Assembly (NCBI GenBank): GCA_021774695.1
Contig: JAJFIU010000050.1
Location: 1 to 61,190 of the forward strand
Length of the DNA stretch: 61,190 nt
Direction: 5' to 3'
Source: Alphaproteobacteria bacterium
Lineage (GTDB): Bacteria > Pseudomonadota > Alphaproteobacteria > Sphingomonadales > Kordiimonadaceae
The notes beneath the pieces were generated by a model. It searched no databases. It was not told the DNA's origin and worked only from the letters and a program-made list of their open reading frames with translations. The first letter of the stretch is position 1. Each line of letters begins with the position of its first letter. The position numbers were made by a program, and so were the translations under genes. Of this stretch, positions 36,377-45,484 are shown one piece after another.

Positions 36377-37318
36377 ATGGCCCCTAATTCCAAACATGAT
36401 GTGATTGAAACTGCAGACGCCGTTGAGGGCAGCTGGGTCTACCGCCATGCGCCCATTCCTGCACGGCCGTATCTGAAACTTGCGCGCATTGACCGGCCAG
36501 TGGGTACATGGCTTTTGTTGTGGCCGTGCCTGTGGTCGATGAGTTTGGCAATTAGTGGATACAGTTTGCTTGAACTCGGGTTTGTTGCACTGTTATTTGC
36601 CGTTGGTGCCTTGGTGATGCGCGGTGCGGGCTGTACCTATAATGATATTGTTGATGCGGGCATCGATGAGAAAGTTGACCGAACGCGCTCGCGCCCGATT
36701 CCGGCGGGCGAAGTGAGCAAACTGCAGGCGTGGGCGTTTTTGTTGGTCCAGTGCCTTATTGGTCTTGCGGTTCTGTTGCAGTTCAACATGTTCACTATTT
36801 ATCTGGGGTTGGGTTCTCTAGTGCTTGTCGCGCTTTATCCGTTTATGAAGCGATGGACTGGTTGGCCGCAAGCGTGGCTTGGCTTAACCTTTAATTGGGG
36901 CGCACTTATGGGCTGGGCTGCATTGGACGGCGGGCTTGGTTGGCCAGCGGCGGCGCTTTACGCGGGATCTGTGTTCTGGACGCTTGGTTATGACACTATT
37001 TATGCTCATCAAGACAAGGAAGATGATGCGCTTATTGGTATTGGCTCAACGGCGCTCACTTTGGGCGACAAAACCAAGCCGGCTCTCTGGCTGTTCTACG
37101 GCTTGTTTTTTGTTGGACTTTTTTCCGCCGGGACGCTTGCAAACCTTGGCCTAATCTTCTATGTGGGCATCGCATTTGCGGCTGTGCAACTTGTGTCGCA
37201 AATTCGAGCGGTTGATATTGACGACCCTGAGAAATGCCTGGATGTGTTTCGCTCGAATACCGATTTCGGGTGGACAGTGCTGTTAAGCTTTTTGCTCGGG
37301 CATTATGCTGTTTGGTAA
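36377..37318 (+). CDS. ubiA: 4-Hydroxybenzoate polyprenyltransferase
   Basis: The 313-residue membrane protein has the two Asp-rich motifs of UbiA: GAGCTYNDIVDAGIDEKVDRTRSRPIP and DTIYAHQDKEDDALIG, plus eight to nine transmembrane helices. It attaches the polyprenyl tail to 4-hydroxybenzoate in ubiquinone synthesis at the inner membrane. The RBS is weak (GACGGGG very close to the ATG). ppa follows on the same strand. Confidence 0.93.
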   Translation: MAPNSKHDVIETADAVEGSWVYRHAPIPARPYLKLARIDRPVGTWLLLWPCLWSMSLAISGYSLLELGFVALLFAVGALVMRGAGCTYNDIVDAGIDEKVDRTRSRPIPAGEVSKLQAWAFLLVQCLIGLAVLLQFNMFTIYLGLGSLVLVALYPFMKRWTGWPQAWLGLTFNWGALMGWAALDGGLGWPAAALYAGSVFWTLGYDTIYAHQDKEDDALIGIGSTALTLGDKTKPALWLFYGLFFVGLFSAGTLANLGLIFYVGIAFAAVQLVSQIRAVDIDDPEKCLDVFRSNTDFGWTVLLSFLLGHYAVW

Positions 37319-37355
37319 ATGATTATTTTGTAACTCTCCGTCGAGGATGAATTCG

Positions 37356-37889
37356 GTGAATATTGATAAAATTTCTGTTGGTGCAAACGTCCCTTGGGAC
37401 GTGAATGTTATTATTGAAGTGCCCGTAGGCACCGAGCCGGTTAAATACGAGATGGACAAAGCATCCGGCGCTTTGTTCGTAGACCGCATTATGCACACCA
37501 GCATGCGCTACCCCTGCAATTACGGTTTTATCCCCCATACACTTGCCGACGACGGCGATGCTGTTGATGCATTGATCGCCAACCGCACACCGATTATGCC
37601 CGGTGCCGTTGTACGTTGCCGCCCGCTTGGTGTGTTGATCATGGAAGACGAGGCAGGCATGGACGAAAAATTATTGATGGTGCCTGTGCCAAAACTGCAC
37701 CCCTTTTATGACGGTGTTGAAAGCTACAAAGACCTGCCGCAGATTTTTCTCGACCAGATAGCTCATTTTTTCCAACACTATAAAGACTTGGAAGAAGGCA
37801 AGTGGGCCAAGATTATTGGTTGGGAAGGTGCTGAAAAAGCGGCATCGCTCATAGTAGAAGGCATGGCGGCAGAGGCAGCTGCGAAGTAG
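37356..37889 (+). CDS. ppa: Inorganic pyrophosphatase
   Basis: The 177-residue protein shows the family I PPase motifs: VNVIIEVPVGTEPVKYEMDK, the signature DDGDAVDALI with its metal-binding Asp residues, and FFQHYKDLEEGKWAKIIGW. It hydrolyses pyrophosphate to phosphate in the cytoplasm. The start is taken as GTG at 37356, giving MNIDKISVGANVPWDVN as in relatives, with GAGGA eight bases upstream; an ATG at 37347 abuts that RBS and is less likely. Confidence 0.94.
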   Translation: MNIDKISVGANVPWDVNVIIEVPVGTEPVKYEMDKASGALFVDRIMHTSMRYPCNYGFIPHTLADDGDAVDALIANRTPIMPGAVVRCRPLGVLIMEDEAGMDEKLLMVPVPKLHPFYDGVESYKDLPQIFLDQIAHFFQHYKDLEEGKWAKIIGWEGAEKAASLIVEGMAAEAAAK

Positions 37890-37904
37890 ATATTCGAATT
37901 TACT

Positions 37905-37990
37905 CATAAAAAAAGCCCGGCACTGCCGGGCTTTTAGGTCGAGGGTATAACGGCGCGGAGACGCCGTTAAATATCGGGGGAGATACCCTC
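37905..37990 (-). ncRNA. Candidate 3'UTR small RNA after the VOC gene
   Basis: Read on the minus strand, the VOC 3' region folds as an outer stem GAGGGTAT/ATACCCTC (37983-37990 with 37941-37948) enclosing an internal loop CTCCCCCGATATT and an inner stem AACGGCG/CGCCGTT with loop TCTCCG. A strong terminator follows directly. The exposed CTCCCCC is anti-Shine-Dalgarno-like, as in the TorF 3' region. A small RNA released from the VOC transcript is the best reading; an mRNA-stabilising 3' structure is the alternative. Confidence 0.42.
37911..37935. terminator. Bidirectional Rho-independent terminator, ppa/VOC
   Basis: AAAAGCCCGGC (37911-37921), loop ACT and GCCGGGCTTTT (37925-37935) form a perfect 11-pair stem. 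The minus strand has seven T after the stem and the plus strand four, so it ends the VOC transcript best and ppa as well. Confidence 0.88.
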
Positions 37991-38011
37991 TAGGCTAGTG
38001 GGTGGAACGCT

Positions 38012-38392
38012 CTAGCTTTGCTTGAAATGGAAAAAGTTAAGCTTATTGCCGTCAAGGTCGCGGAAATAGGCAGCGTAAAACCCGCTGTCATCACCGCCGC
38101 GCATGCCGGGCACGCCCTCGTCAGTGCCGCCCAGTTCAATAGCTTTGGCATAAAGTTTGTCGACGGTCGCGTGGTCCGGTGCAGCGATTGCGACCATCAC
38201 TCCATTGCCAACTGTAGCGGCTTTGCCGTCAAAGGGCTTAATCACCGAAAACATAGCCTCGCCTCCGTTAGACCAAGCTTTAAAAGTTTCCATGTCCATG
38301 GCGCGCTGCGCACCTATTTCGCCAAGTAAGGCATCATAGAAAGCCGATGCTTTTTCTAGATCGTTGGTGCCAACGGTTACATATCCAATCAT
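38012..38392 (-). CDS. VOC-family (glyoxalase-like) protein
   Basis: The 126-residue protein starts MIGYVTVGTNDLEKASAFYDALLGEIG and ends YFRDLDGNKLNFFHF, the two halves of a vicinal-oxygen-chelate fold with putative metal ligands. Members include glyoxalases, dioxygenases and resistance proteins; this one is uncharacterised. The second of two adjacent ATGs (38392) has AGGAG six bases upstream and is chosen. It is divergent from the WYL regulator, which probably controls it through the shared region. Confidence 0.8.
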   Translation of the reverse strand: MIGYVTVGTNDLEKASAFYDALLGEIGAQRAMDMETFKAWSNGGEAMFSVIKPFDGKAATVGNGVMVAIAAPDHATVDKLYAKAIELGGTDEGVPGMRGGDDSGFYAAYFRDLDGNKLNFFHFKQS

Positions 38393-38482
38393 CATTTTCT
38401 CCTGTTTTGAGGACATCAAGGATGCCTTGAGGTAATTTTCTGTCGTGCTCGGCTATCGTTGTGTTCGAAGCTGGTGACAATA

Positions 38483-38512
38483 TACTGACACCCTACTGAC
38501 AGCATATGTCAG
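38483..38512. promoter_or_regulatory. Operator-like TGACA repeats between VOC and WYL genes
   Basis: CTGACA-GCATA-TGTCAG (38496-38512) is a perfect 6-5-6 inverted repeat. TACTGACA occurs twice in direct orientation, at 38483-38490 and 38494-38501. The cluster lies 40-70 bp before the WYL start and 90-120 bp before the VOC start, where the WYL protein would be expected to bind. Confidence 0.55.
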
Positions 38513-38553
38513 GAGTGATAGTATAGGATGAATTTCTTGGGTTAGGAGAGGGC

Positions 38554-39243
38554 ATGCGTAAAGCAGACAGACTGTTTGAAATTATTGAAATGATGCGGGC
38601 TCGCGATCAAGCAGTTACTGCTGCCGACTTATCTAATGAGCTGAATGTTTCTGAGCGCACCATATACCGAGACGTGCGCGGGCTGCAGGGGCAGGGCGTG
38701 CCGATCGAAGGCGAAGCGGGCATTGGCTATGTTCTGCGTCCGGGATTTCACTTGCCGCCGTTGATGTTCACTATGGACGAGCTTGAAGCTGTGGTGCTTG
38801 GTGCCCGTCTCGCCGGCCAACGCGGCGACGATGGTCTTGAAAAGGCAGCGGAACGCGTTGTTTCCAAAGTGAAATCCGTGTTGCCAGCGAATTTGCAGGA
38901 CCGCATGGACCGTGTTGCTCTTTATGCGCCGCCCACTTACGATGTAGGCCACGGTATTGTGGTTCTGTCTGAAATCCGGGAATGCATTCGCGCGGAGCAG
39001 AAAATTCGGATTGATTATGAAAGCCTGTCGGACCAGTCAAGCGAACGGATTATCTGGCCGGTTGCCGTCGCATTTTTCTCAGGGAGCACGCTTCTGTCAG
39101 CTTGGTGCGAACTCAGGAATGATTTCCGGCATTTTCGCACTGACCGTATTCTCAAATATGAAATACTCGATGAAAAATTCAACGGCGGCAGCGGCAGATT
39201 GCTGCGGGCTTGGGAACAGTCTGTTACCAATAGAAAACGCTAA
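38554..39243 (+). CDS. WYL-domain regulator, YafY-like
   Basis: The 229-residue protein has an N-terminal DeoR-type winged helix (RLFEIIEMMRARDQAVTAADLSNELNVSERTIYRDVRGLQGQGVPIEG) and a C-terminal WYL-type ligand domain (KIRIDYESLSDQSSERIIWPVA..GSTLLSAWCELRNDFRHFRTDRI), where the usual W-Y-L triplet reads L-S-A/W-C. WYL domains are thought to sense nucleotides or oligonucleotides. It faces the VOC gene across a repeat-rich region. GGAGAGGGC precedes the ATG. Confidence 0.88.
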   Translation: MRKADRLFEIIEMMRARDQAVTAADLSNELNVSERTIYRDVRGLQGQGVPIEGEAGIGYVLRPGFHLPPLMFTMDELEAVVLGARLAGQRGDDGLEKAAERVVSKVKSVLPANLQDRMDRVALYAPPTYDVGHGIVVLSEIRECIRAEQKIRIDYESLSDQSSERIIWPVAVAFFSGSTLLSAWCELRNDFRHFRTDRILKYEILDEKFNGGSGRLLRAWEQSVTNRKR

Positions 39244-39247
39244 ATTT

Positions 39248-39274
39248 AAAGCCAGCTATTACCAGTCTGGCTTT
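39248..39274. terminator. Hairpin between WYL gene and small membrane protein
   Basis: AAAGCCAG (39248-39255) and CTGGCTTT (39267-39274) form an eight-pair stem around an 11-base loop. It sits right after the WYL stop and overlaps the 3' end of the convergent small gene, so it can end both transcripts; the T runs are short. Confidence 0.45.
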
Positions 39275-39525
39275 ACTTCGGTTTCCCGGAGCACGCGTCG
39301 GTAAGTGTAAGGCAGCCGGTTGGTTGCTGCGCTCATCAACCGGTCAAAAATTCGAATTTTGCGACGTGCACCACGCACTGCACGCGCGGCGGAGGGCGTG
39401 GTCGGGATGAGGAACATCAACCCAACAATGAATGGCAGGATACCAAGCGGAATCGGCGTTAACATACCAATTATACCAAACAAGCATAGAACCAAGCCAA
39501 TTACTCTGCACAAAATGCGCATCAT
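39259..39525 (-). CDS. Small two-helix membrane protein, unknown
   Basis: The 88-residue protein has a hydrophobic hairpin (ILCRVIGLVLCLFGIIGML-TPIPLG-ILPFIVGLMFLIP) followed by a basic cytoplasmic tail (RAVRGARRKIRIFDRLM). The TPIPLG turn between helices is reminiscent of DUF454/PGPGW-like small membrane proteins. Function is unknown. It is convergent with the WYL gene. Confidence 0.6.
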   Translation of the reverse strand: MMRILCRVIGLVLCLFGIIGMLTPIPLGILPFIVGLMFLIPTTPSAARAVRGARRKIRIFDRLMSAATNRLPYTYRRVLRETEVKPDW

Positions 39526-39702
39526 CAGGTTTCTCCGGTCGCTGTCATTATTGTTATCGTTGTACTTGATATAAGCATGGTTTGTGGCTGGTTCAAGGCA
39601 AACGAGTAACTGAGGGGGTTATGCCACTACGGTTGTGTGCCAATCCAAATTGATATAATCACCAGATAAACCTATTCAAACCATGATACAGGGGCGCCAA
39701 AA

Positions 39703-40419
39703 ATGAACAAAATTTACCCGGATGCAACTGCCGCTTTGGAGGGATTGCTCCATGACGGCATGATGATGATGGCAGGTGGTTTTGGACTGTGTGGTATTCC
39801 TGAAAACCTGATCGCTGCGGTTCATGCAGCAGGCACCAAGGATATTACTATCGTGTCCAATAATTGCGGCGTTGATGGTTTTGGGTTGGGTGTGCTTTTG
39901 GATGCTAAACAGATCAAAAAAATGATCAGCAGCTATGTGGGCGAAAACAAGGAATTTGAACGCCAATATCTGGAAGGTGAGCTGGAGCTGGAGTTTAACC
40001 CGCAAGGCACCCTGGCAGAGCGGATTAGAGCGGGCGGCGCCGGCATCCCGGGCTTTTACGTGAAAACCGGCGTTGGCACCCTTATCGCTGAAGGAAAAGA
40101 GCATAAAGAATTTGCCGGTGAAACCTACATTATGGAAACTGGTCTAACCGCAGATGTTTCGCTTGTGAAAGCCTGGAAAGCGGATACAGAAGGCAACCTT
40201 GTGTTCCGCAAAACCGCCCGCAACTTCAACCCGATGATGGCAACAGCTGGCCGGGTGACTGTTGTGGAAGTTGAGGAAATTGTCGAGGCGGGCTCGTTCA
40301 ACCCCGACCATATCCATACGCCAGGCATATTTGTTCAGCGGATTATTAAAGGCGAGTTCGAAAAACGGATCGAGCAGCGCACCGTCCGTGCCAGAACTGT
40401 AGATGGGGAGACAGCATAA
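39703..40419 (+). CDS. scoA: 3-Oxoacid CoA-transferase subunit A
   Basis: The 238-residue protein has the family signature [18 protein letters not shown] and [14 protein letters not shown], then [30 protein letters not shown]. With subunit B it moves CoA from succinyl-CoA to acetoacetate or a similar 3-oxoacid, linking ketone-body or storage-polymer breakdown to the TCA cycle. Its stop overlaps the start of subunit B by one base. Confidence 0.93.
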   Translation: MNKIYPDATAALEGLLHDGMMMMAGGFGLCGIPENLIAAVHAAGTKDITIVSNNCGVDGFGLGVLLDAKQIKKMISSYVGENKEFERQYLEGELELEFNPQGTLAERIRAGGAGIPGFYVKTGVGTLIAEGKEHKEFAGETYIMETGLTADVSLVKAWKADTEGNLVFRKTARNFNPMMATAGRVTVVEVEEIVEAGSFNPDHIHTPGIFVQRIIKGEFEKRIEQRTVRARTVDGETA

Positions 40420-41060
40420 TGGCTCAGGCAATAGGATGGGACCGCAGTCAAATGGCGGCGCGCGCAGCGCTTGAGCTGAAGGACGGATACTATGTTAATC
40501 TGGGTATCGGTATACCCACGTTAGTTGCCAATTACATTCCTGACGGCGTGAATGTTACGCTCCAAAGTGAAAATGGCATGCTGGGCATGGGCCCGTTTCC
40601 TTACGACGACGAGGTGGACGCCGACCTGATCAATGCTGGCAAGCAAACCATCACCGAGCTAGATACCAGTTCGTATTTTTCCAGCGCCGACAGTTTTGCC
40701 ATGATCCGTGGTGGTCATATTGATCTGTCTATATTGGGCGCGATGGAAGTTGCGGAAAACGGCGATCTGGCCAACTGGATGATCCCCGGCAAAATGGTCA
40801 AAGGTATGGGCGGCGCCATGGATTTGGTTGCAGGTGTCAAGCGGGTGGTTGTGATTATGGATCACGCAAACAAGGCGGGCGCTTCAAAGTTGCTGAAAGA
40901 ATGCACGTTGCCACTAACCGGCACCGGCGTTGTTGACCGCATTATCACTGGCCTCGGTGTATTTGACATTGTCGAAGGCGGATTGAAGGTAGTTGAGCTT
41001 GCTGACGGGGTTACATTGGACGATATTCAGGCGGCTACGGAAGCAACCATTGTGGACTAG
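40419..41060 (+). CDS. scoB: 3-Oxoacid CoA-transferase subunit B
   Basis: The 213-residue protein carries the catalytic Glu in [14 protein letters not shown] and the family segments [19 protein letters not shown] and [14 protein letters not shown]. The TAATG overlap with scoA shows translational coupling. A hairpin with a weak T tract follows nine bases after the stop. Confidence 0.93.
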   Translation: MAQAIGWDRSQMAARAALELKDGYYVNLGIGIPTLVANYIPDGVNVTLQSENGMLGMGPFPYDDEVDADLINAGKQTITELDTSSYFSSADSFAMIRGGHIDLSILGAMEVAENGDLANWMIPGKMVKGMGGAMDLVAGVKRVVVIMDHANKAGASKLLKECTLPLTGTGVVDRIITGLGVFDIVEGGLKVVELADGVTLDDIQAATEATIVD

Positions 41061-41068
41061 AAGCCAGC

Positions 41069-41092
41069 TAGGCCGCAGTTTTCTGCGGTCTA
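41069..41092. terminator. Hairpin between scoB and PAS-like gene
   Basis: TAGGCCGCAG (41069-41078), TTTT and CTGCGGTCTA (41083-41092) make a ten-base stem with one mismatch-like G-T pair. It sits between two convergent genes and probably serves both, although neither side has a long T run. Confidence 0.5.
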
Positions 41093-41623
41093 AACGGAAA
41101 ACCAGTCCATGCCGCCGTATAGACGGTTGATTTTGCCGTCATCACCTGCAAGCGGCAGCATGACACCGGTGGCTCTTTTGATCACATCATTTCTGTTTAG
41201 ATAGTCGAGCGTGAAGAATACCGCGTCTCGCTCTGCTAATACCATGTCGTAGACTTGGCGAATAACCTTAGATGCCGGGTTGACCTTCTCTACGTCTGAA
41301 ACAGTTCGACCTGTCAGGTCAGCACCAAAGTGTGTTACATGGGCGGTACCGTATACTCGAAATTTGTAATCTTTCCCTCCGCCCAAGACGTCCATCAAAA
41401 CGCTATTTGGAAGGATGGCCGGATCGACAATGCCCGGTTTGAAATGTGAGAAATTTGGCGGTGTTTCTGGTAGCGATCGCCAAAGGGCATACAATTGGTT
41501 GGGTATGTCAAATCTGGCGGATGTAGCAGCAGCGTCGGCGCTGACTATTTCAAATTTTCCAGCCAAATTCCGCAAAACTTCGCGAGGAATTTCGTGTCCC
41601 TCTTTATCATAATGTGAATTCAC
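41090..41623 (-). CDS. PAS-like (PAS_5 family) protein, paralogue 1
   Basis: The 177-residue protein resembles single-domain PAS_5 proteins of alphaproteobacteria: LYALWRSLPETPPNFSHFKPGIVDPAILPNSVLMDVLGGGKDYKFRVYGTAHVTHFGADLTGRTVSDVE, then FFTLDYLNRNDVIKRATGVMLPLAGDDGKINRLYGGMDW. It has no output domain, so it may act as a small sensor or lipid/flavin-binding partner. The start is GTG with a poor RBS. Two similar genes lie at 41719-42246 and 45485-46051. Confidence 0.72.
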   Translation of the reverse strand: MNSHYDKEGHEIPREVLRNLAGKFEIVSADAAATSARFDIPNQLYALWRSLPETPPNFSHFKPGIVDPAILPNSVLMDVLGGGKDYKFRVYGTAHVTHFGADLTGRTVSDVEKVNPASKVIRQVYDMVLAERDAVFFTLDYLNRNDVIKRATGVMLPLAGDDGKINRLYGGMDWFSV

Positions 41624-41718
41624 GAGGCTTCTAACCGGCTGAATTTGGATTGAATGTTCATTTTTTGAAAGCTCATTTTTGTATAATAAGAAGTGGAATT
41701 ATCAAGTTTTAATTGTAG

Positions 41719-42246
41719 TTAGCACCAGTCACAGCAGCCGCAAAGTTGAATAATTTGACCCTGTTTATCACTAAGCGGGGCCATCAAGCCGGTGGCAATT
41801 TTTTCCCTTTGCCCTTCGCTTAGATAGTGGAGCTCAAAAAAAGTACCATTGGCGCTGGCTATGGCCTGATCAAAAATTCGCCTCAGCGCTTTTGCCGAAG
41901 AATTTTCTGCTTCAACGGATGAAAGGCGACGCCCAGTGAGGTCATCACCGTATTGGTCCGTGTGGGCTGTGCCGAATAATCTCCATTGGTAGTCTTTGCC
42001 GTCTTCCAAAACATCCAGAATCACCATGTTAGGCATAACAGTTGGATCTAGACTGCCTGGCTTTAACTGTTCGCTATTGGGTATGCCCTCCGCCTGAGCC
42101 CGCCAAAATTCGTAAAGCTTGCGCGCCATGTGAAAATCGCTGGACGCTAACGCTTCATCCATCGGTATCAACCGCGTGTCACTGTTCAGTGTCGCAAGGT
42201 CTGGTTCAGACAGCCCGCCAGTTCCAGTGCCGTAATAAGATGTCAT
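41719..42246 (-). CDS. PAS-like (PAS_5 family) protein, paralogue 2
   Basis: The 175-residue protein is clearly related to its neighbour: LYEFWRAQAEGIPNSEQLKPGSLDPTVMPNMVILDVLEDGKDYQWRLFGTAHTDQYGDDLTGRRLSSVE and FFELHYLSEGQREKIATGLMAPLSDKQGQIIQLCGCCDW. It ends with a Cys-rich tail (CGCCDWC) absent from paralogue 1. GGGGGGAG precedes the ATG. It is tandem with paralogue 1 across 95 bases, so a local duplication is likely. Confidence 0.72.
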   Translation of the reverse strand: MTSYYGTGTGGLSEPDLATLNSDTRLIPMDEALASSDFHMARKLYEFWRAQAEGIPNSEQLKPGSLDPTVMPNMVILDVLEDGKDYQWRLFGTAHTDQYGDDLTGRRLSSVEAENSSAKALRRIFDQAIASANGTFFELHYLSEGQREKIATGLMAPLSDKQGQIIQLCGCCDWC

Positions 42247-42421
42247 CGATCTCCCCCCGGAGCTCCAAGAAGATACTATAACGGCAGATCAGTAATTTGT
42301 ACAACAACAGGATAAAAATGGGTGTGACAGAAAAAGTCAAAGCTTCTTAGCCGTCTTTTAAACTGTTGTGCAGAGATGGAAGCGCACCCCTAAACTGCGC
42401 CTCCGGTTGAGAATACTTAAA

Positions 42422-45298
42422 CTAGTCTGTCGTTGGGTTAAGCAATACAGGGTAACCAAAACCTAATCCTTTCAGCCGTTCCATTTGTGAAGCCGCATCG
42501 CCAGCAATAACGTAATTCATCGCGTCTGGTCGGATGTATCGGTTCGCTGTCGCTTTGATGTCAGCAAGCGATACGCCAGCAACATAGTTGGCACGCTGTT
42601 GGGCATAGTCGGCAGGAAATTCAAACATACTGATGTTGGTGAGCATATTGAGCTTGGCACCAAGGGTTTCAAACGCGCGGGTTTGACTTTTGCTCAGGAA
42701 GCTTTTGGTTACTGCCAGATCAGCCTCGGTGAAAGTTTCTGGATAAGTCTCCAAAATCGATTTTATCAATTCGGCCGCCTCGAACGTAACGTTGGAGCGA
42801 ACAGCTGACCCAATCTGAAAATAGCCAGAGTTTTTCAAGCCGGTAAATCCTGAGCCAATGCCGTATGTATAGCCTTTGCCTTCGCGCAGTTGCTGCGTTA
42901 GCCGTGAGGCAAAGCCGCCACCACCGAGAATATAGTTCATTACAGTAGCGGGGTAATATTGCGCGTCGCCGATTGCAAGCGCCGGATATCCAAAAAAGAT
43001 CACCGATTGCTTGGCACCGGGCACATCGTAGAAATAGACTTTTGACGAGGCAGGGGATGGCAGCGGGCCATATTCCGGTATTGCTACTTGCCTGGGTTGC
43101 CATTCATTTGCCAATCTTTGGCTGGCCGCAATGGCGCGCGCTGAATCAACGTCGCCTACCACATGCAATTTTGCTAGTTGAGGTGCCATATTGGCAGCGA
43201 AAAATGTCTTTAGGTCATCAAGAGTAGTTGCAGCAACGCTGTCGGTGGTGCCCCAAATATCGGTACCTAAAATATGCTTTTCACCATAAACCGCCCGCTG
43301 GAACGCATTAAATGCCAGCGCTTGGGGGTTGGACAACTGTTGAACCAGTTGGTCGATAATGCGGATTTTGGTCAGGGCAAATTCATCTTCGTCCCATCGT
43401 GGTTCCAGCAACATCTCAGAAACAATGCCCATCACCGCATCAAAATTGCGCGCAAGTGTGGCACCGGAAATCGTGATGTTTTCCGGGTTAGCACTTACCG
43501 CGATACGGGCACCAAGGGATTTGAGAGCGTCCTCAATCTCGGCAGTCGTTCTGTTAAGGGTTCCCTTATTCATCATTTCGGCAACGAAGTTGGCCGTTCC
43601 GGGTTTTTCGAGTGAATCGAGAAGCTGACCGCCTTCGATAACCAAACTAAATCGCACCGTTGGAGTTTCGTTGCTTTCGGAACCAAATAATTGAAGGCCG
43701 CCGACAAACTCATGGTCCCAGATAACGGGTACAGGCAAAGTTGGTGTTTCGCCGTATGGCGGTTCGACACTGCGATCAAAAGAAGAAGGTGTGGGCTCAT
43801 ATTCAGCAACCACGTCAGGGTCAACGGCGGCTTCTGCACCAGCAACAATTTGCTCCTCTTCCACTTCGGCTAACTGGGCGCCTTCCAAAATCAATGCTGT
43901 TTGCCCTTTGGGGGCAAAACTGGTTGCGATATAGGGTTTATCTTTGATGTACTGGTGGTACACACGCATGACGTCCTCTTTGGTCACACCTTTGATGCGT
44001 GCTAGATCGGTGTCAATATATCCGGGGTCTTTGGTGTAAATTTGGTAATTAGCCAAATTGAACCCTTTGCCGAGCACGCTGCCGATGCCGCCGTAAAAAG
44101 CGGCCTCAGACTGGGTTTTTATGCGATCAAGATCAGCATCATCAATCCCCTCTGCTTCGAAAGCCGCAAAAGCTTGTTCAATGGCAGTGCGAACCGCGTT
44201 GAGATTGGTGCCGTCAACAGCCCGAACTTGCAGTATCATTTGACCTGCAATCTCAGACTCGTAGGCAGACATGCCAACCGAAGTGGTTAGTTTCAGCTCA
44301 TCAACCAGCAACTTGTTAAAGGGTGTTTCTTTCCCGTCGGTGAGCAGGCTTCTGAGTACAGCCAACGGGTAGCTATCTGCATCGTATACTGGCACAGTTG
44401 GCCATGTCATTCTCAGTTCTGGTTGACGGGCAAAATTGTCTTCCCAGTAGTAGCTTTTTATCTGGTCGATGTGACCGGGCTGTTTTTCCTGAAGCGGGAT
44501 GTCGGGGCCGCGAGGAATTTCAGCAAAATATTTTTCTACCCACTCTTTGGCCTGTGCGGCATTAAAGTCGCCTGAAATGGTCAGGATAACATTGTTGGGA
44601 ACATACCAGCGGCGGAAAAACTCCTTCACATCATCCAGTGTTGCGGCATCCAGGTCTGCCAGGGAGCCGATTACTTGCCAATTGTACGGATGACCATCGG
44701 GATATAGAGCCTTGTCGATGACATATTGGGCGTGGCCGTAGGGTCGGTTGTCCACTCCCTGACGTTTCTCGTTTTTGACAACCTGTTTTTCTTTGGCAAG
44801 AACGGGCTCGGTTACCGTGTTGATGAACCAACCCAGCTTATCGGCTTCGGCCCACAACATTTTCTCGAGCGCGTCTTTGGGCACGGTTTGGAAATAATTA
44901 GTGCGGTCGCGGCTCGTCGAGCCGTTGGCGCCAGATCCCCCAATGCGAGCGCTCAGTTTATCCAAGCCGCCTTTGCCAAGGTTTTCCGATTCCAGAAACA
45001 ATAAATGCTCAAATAAATGAGCAAAACCGGTTCGACCAGCTTTTTCTCGGGCGGAACCAACGTGGGCGGTCAAGGCAACCGCGACAACGGGGTCTGAACG
45101 GTCGATATGCATTATGACTGTCAAGCCGTTGGCTAGTTCGAACGTCTCATAGGGAACCAAGCCTTGTTGTACTGCCGCGTTGTCTGCCGCATTATTTTCT
45201 TCGGGCGCTTCCGAGCAGCCAGCGAAAACAATTACTATTATAGCAGCAGCCGCCGTCTGAAATATACGTCTGAAATTAAAACCAAAAACTTGTTGCAC
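42422..45298 (-). CDS. M16-family zinc protease, lipoprotein
   Basis: The 958-residue protein begins with a lipoprotein signal (IIVIVFAGCSEAPEE) and has two M16 halves. The first carries the inverted zinc motif HLFEHLLF with a downstream Glu (WAEADKLGWF, then KNEKRQGVDNRPYG); the second half (from about residue 520) has lost the zinc residues, as is usual for pitrilysin-type two-domain proteins. It degrades peptides in the periplasm or at the outer membrane. The start is GTG with GGGAG upstream. Confidence 0.87.
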   Translation of the reverse strand: MQQVFGFNFRRIFQTAAAAIIVIVFAGCSEAPEENNAADNAAVQQGLVPYETFELANGLTVIMHIDRSDPVVAVALTAHVGSAREKAGRTGFAHLFEHLLFLESENLGKGGLDKLSARIGGSGANGSTSRDRTNYFQTVPKDALEKMLWAEADKLGWFINTVTEPVLAKEKQVVKNEKRQGVDNRPYGHAQYVIDKALYPDGHPYNWQVIGSLADLDAATLDDVKEFFRRWYVPNNVILTISGDFNAAQAKEWVEKYFAEIPRGPDIPLQEKQPGHIDQIKSYYWEDNFARQPELRMTWPTVPVYDADSYPLAVLRSLLTDGKETPFNKLLVDELKLTTSVGMSAYESEIAGQMILQVRAVDGTNLNAVRTAIEQAFAAFEAEGIDDADLDRIKTQSEAAFYGGIGSVLGKGFNLANYQIYTKDPGYIDTDLARIKGVTKEDVMRVYHQYIKDKPYIATSFAPKGQTALILEGAQLAEVEEEQIVAGAEAAVDPDVVAEYEPTPSSFDRSVEPPYGETPTLPVPVIWDHEFVGGLQLFGSESNETPTVRFSLVIEGGQLLDSLEKPGTANFVAEMMNKGTLNRTTAEIEDALKSLGARIAVSANPENITISGATLARNFDAVMGIVSEMLLEPRWDEDEFALTKIRIIDQLVQQLSNPQALAFNAFQRAVYGEKHILGTDIWGTTDSVAATTLDDLKTFFAANMAPQLAKLHVVGDVDSARAIAASQRLANEWQPRQVAIPEYGPLPSPASSKVYFYDVPGAKQSVIFFGYPALAIGDAQYYPATVMNYILGGGGFASRLTQQLREGKGYTYGIGSGFTGLKNSGYFQIGSAVRSNVTFEAAELIKSILETYPETFTEADLAVTKSFLSKSQTRAFETLGAKLNMLTNISMFEFPADYAQQRANYVAGVSLADIKATANRYIRPDAMNYVIAGDAASQMERLKGLGFGYPVLLNPTTD

Positions 45299-45484
45299 GG
45301 TGATCTACTCCCAAAGAAATTAGTTCGAATGAACCTAGATGAGTAGGGCAATTTAAAACGACGAACCAGCTAAAAAACACGTTTTGCATTTTCGTTTGAC
45401 GGGCCGTTTGTGCTGAATAACAATAGGTGCTTGTCAAATTTGTTTCGGATGTGGAATGATAATGTCTCTTGGGGGAGATACTTT

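Noticed and set aside
45323-45334. GTTCGAATGAAC palindrome between the M16 and PAS-like genes, considered as a LexA site
   Set aside because: Orientation of the halves is inverted (GTTC-N4-GAAC), unlike the direct-repeat alphaproteobacterial LexA box, and neither gene is a DNA-repair gene.
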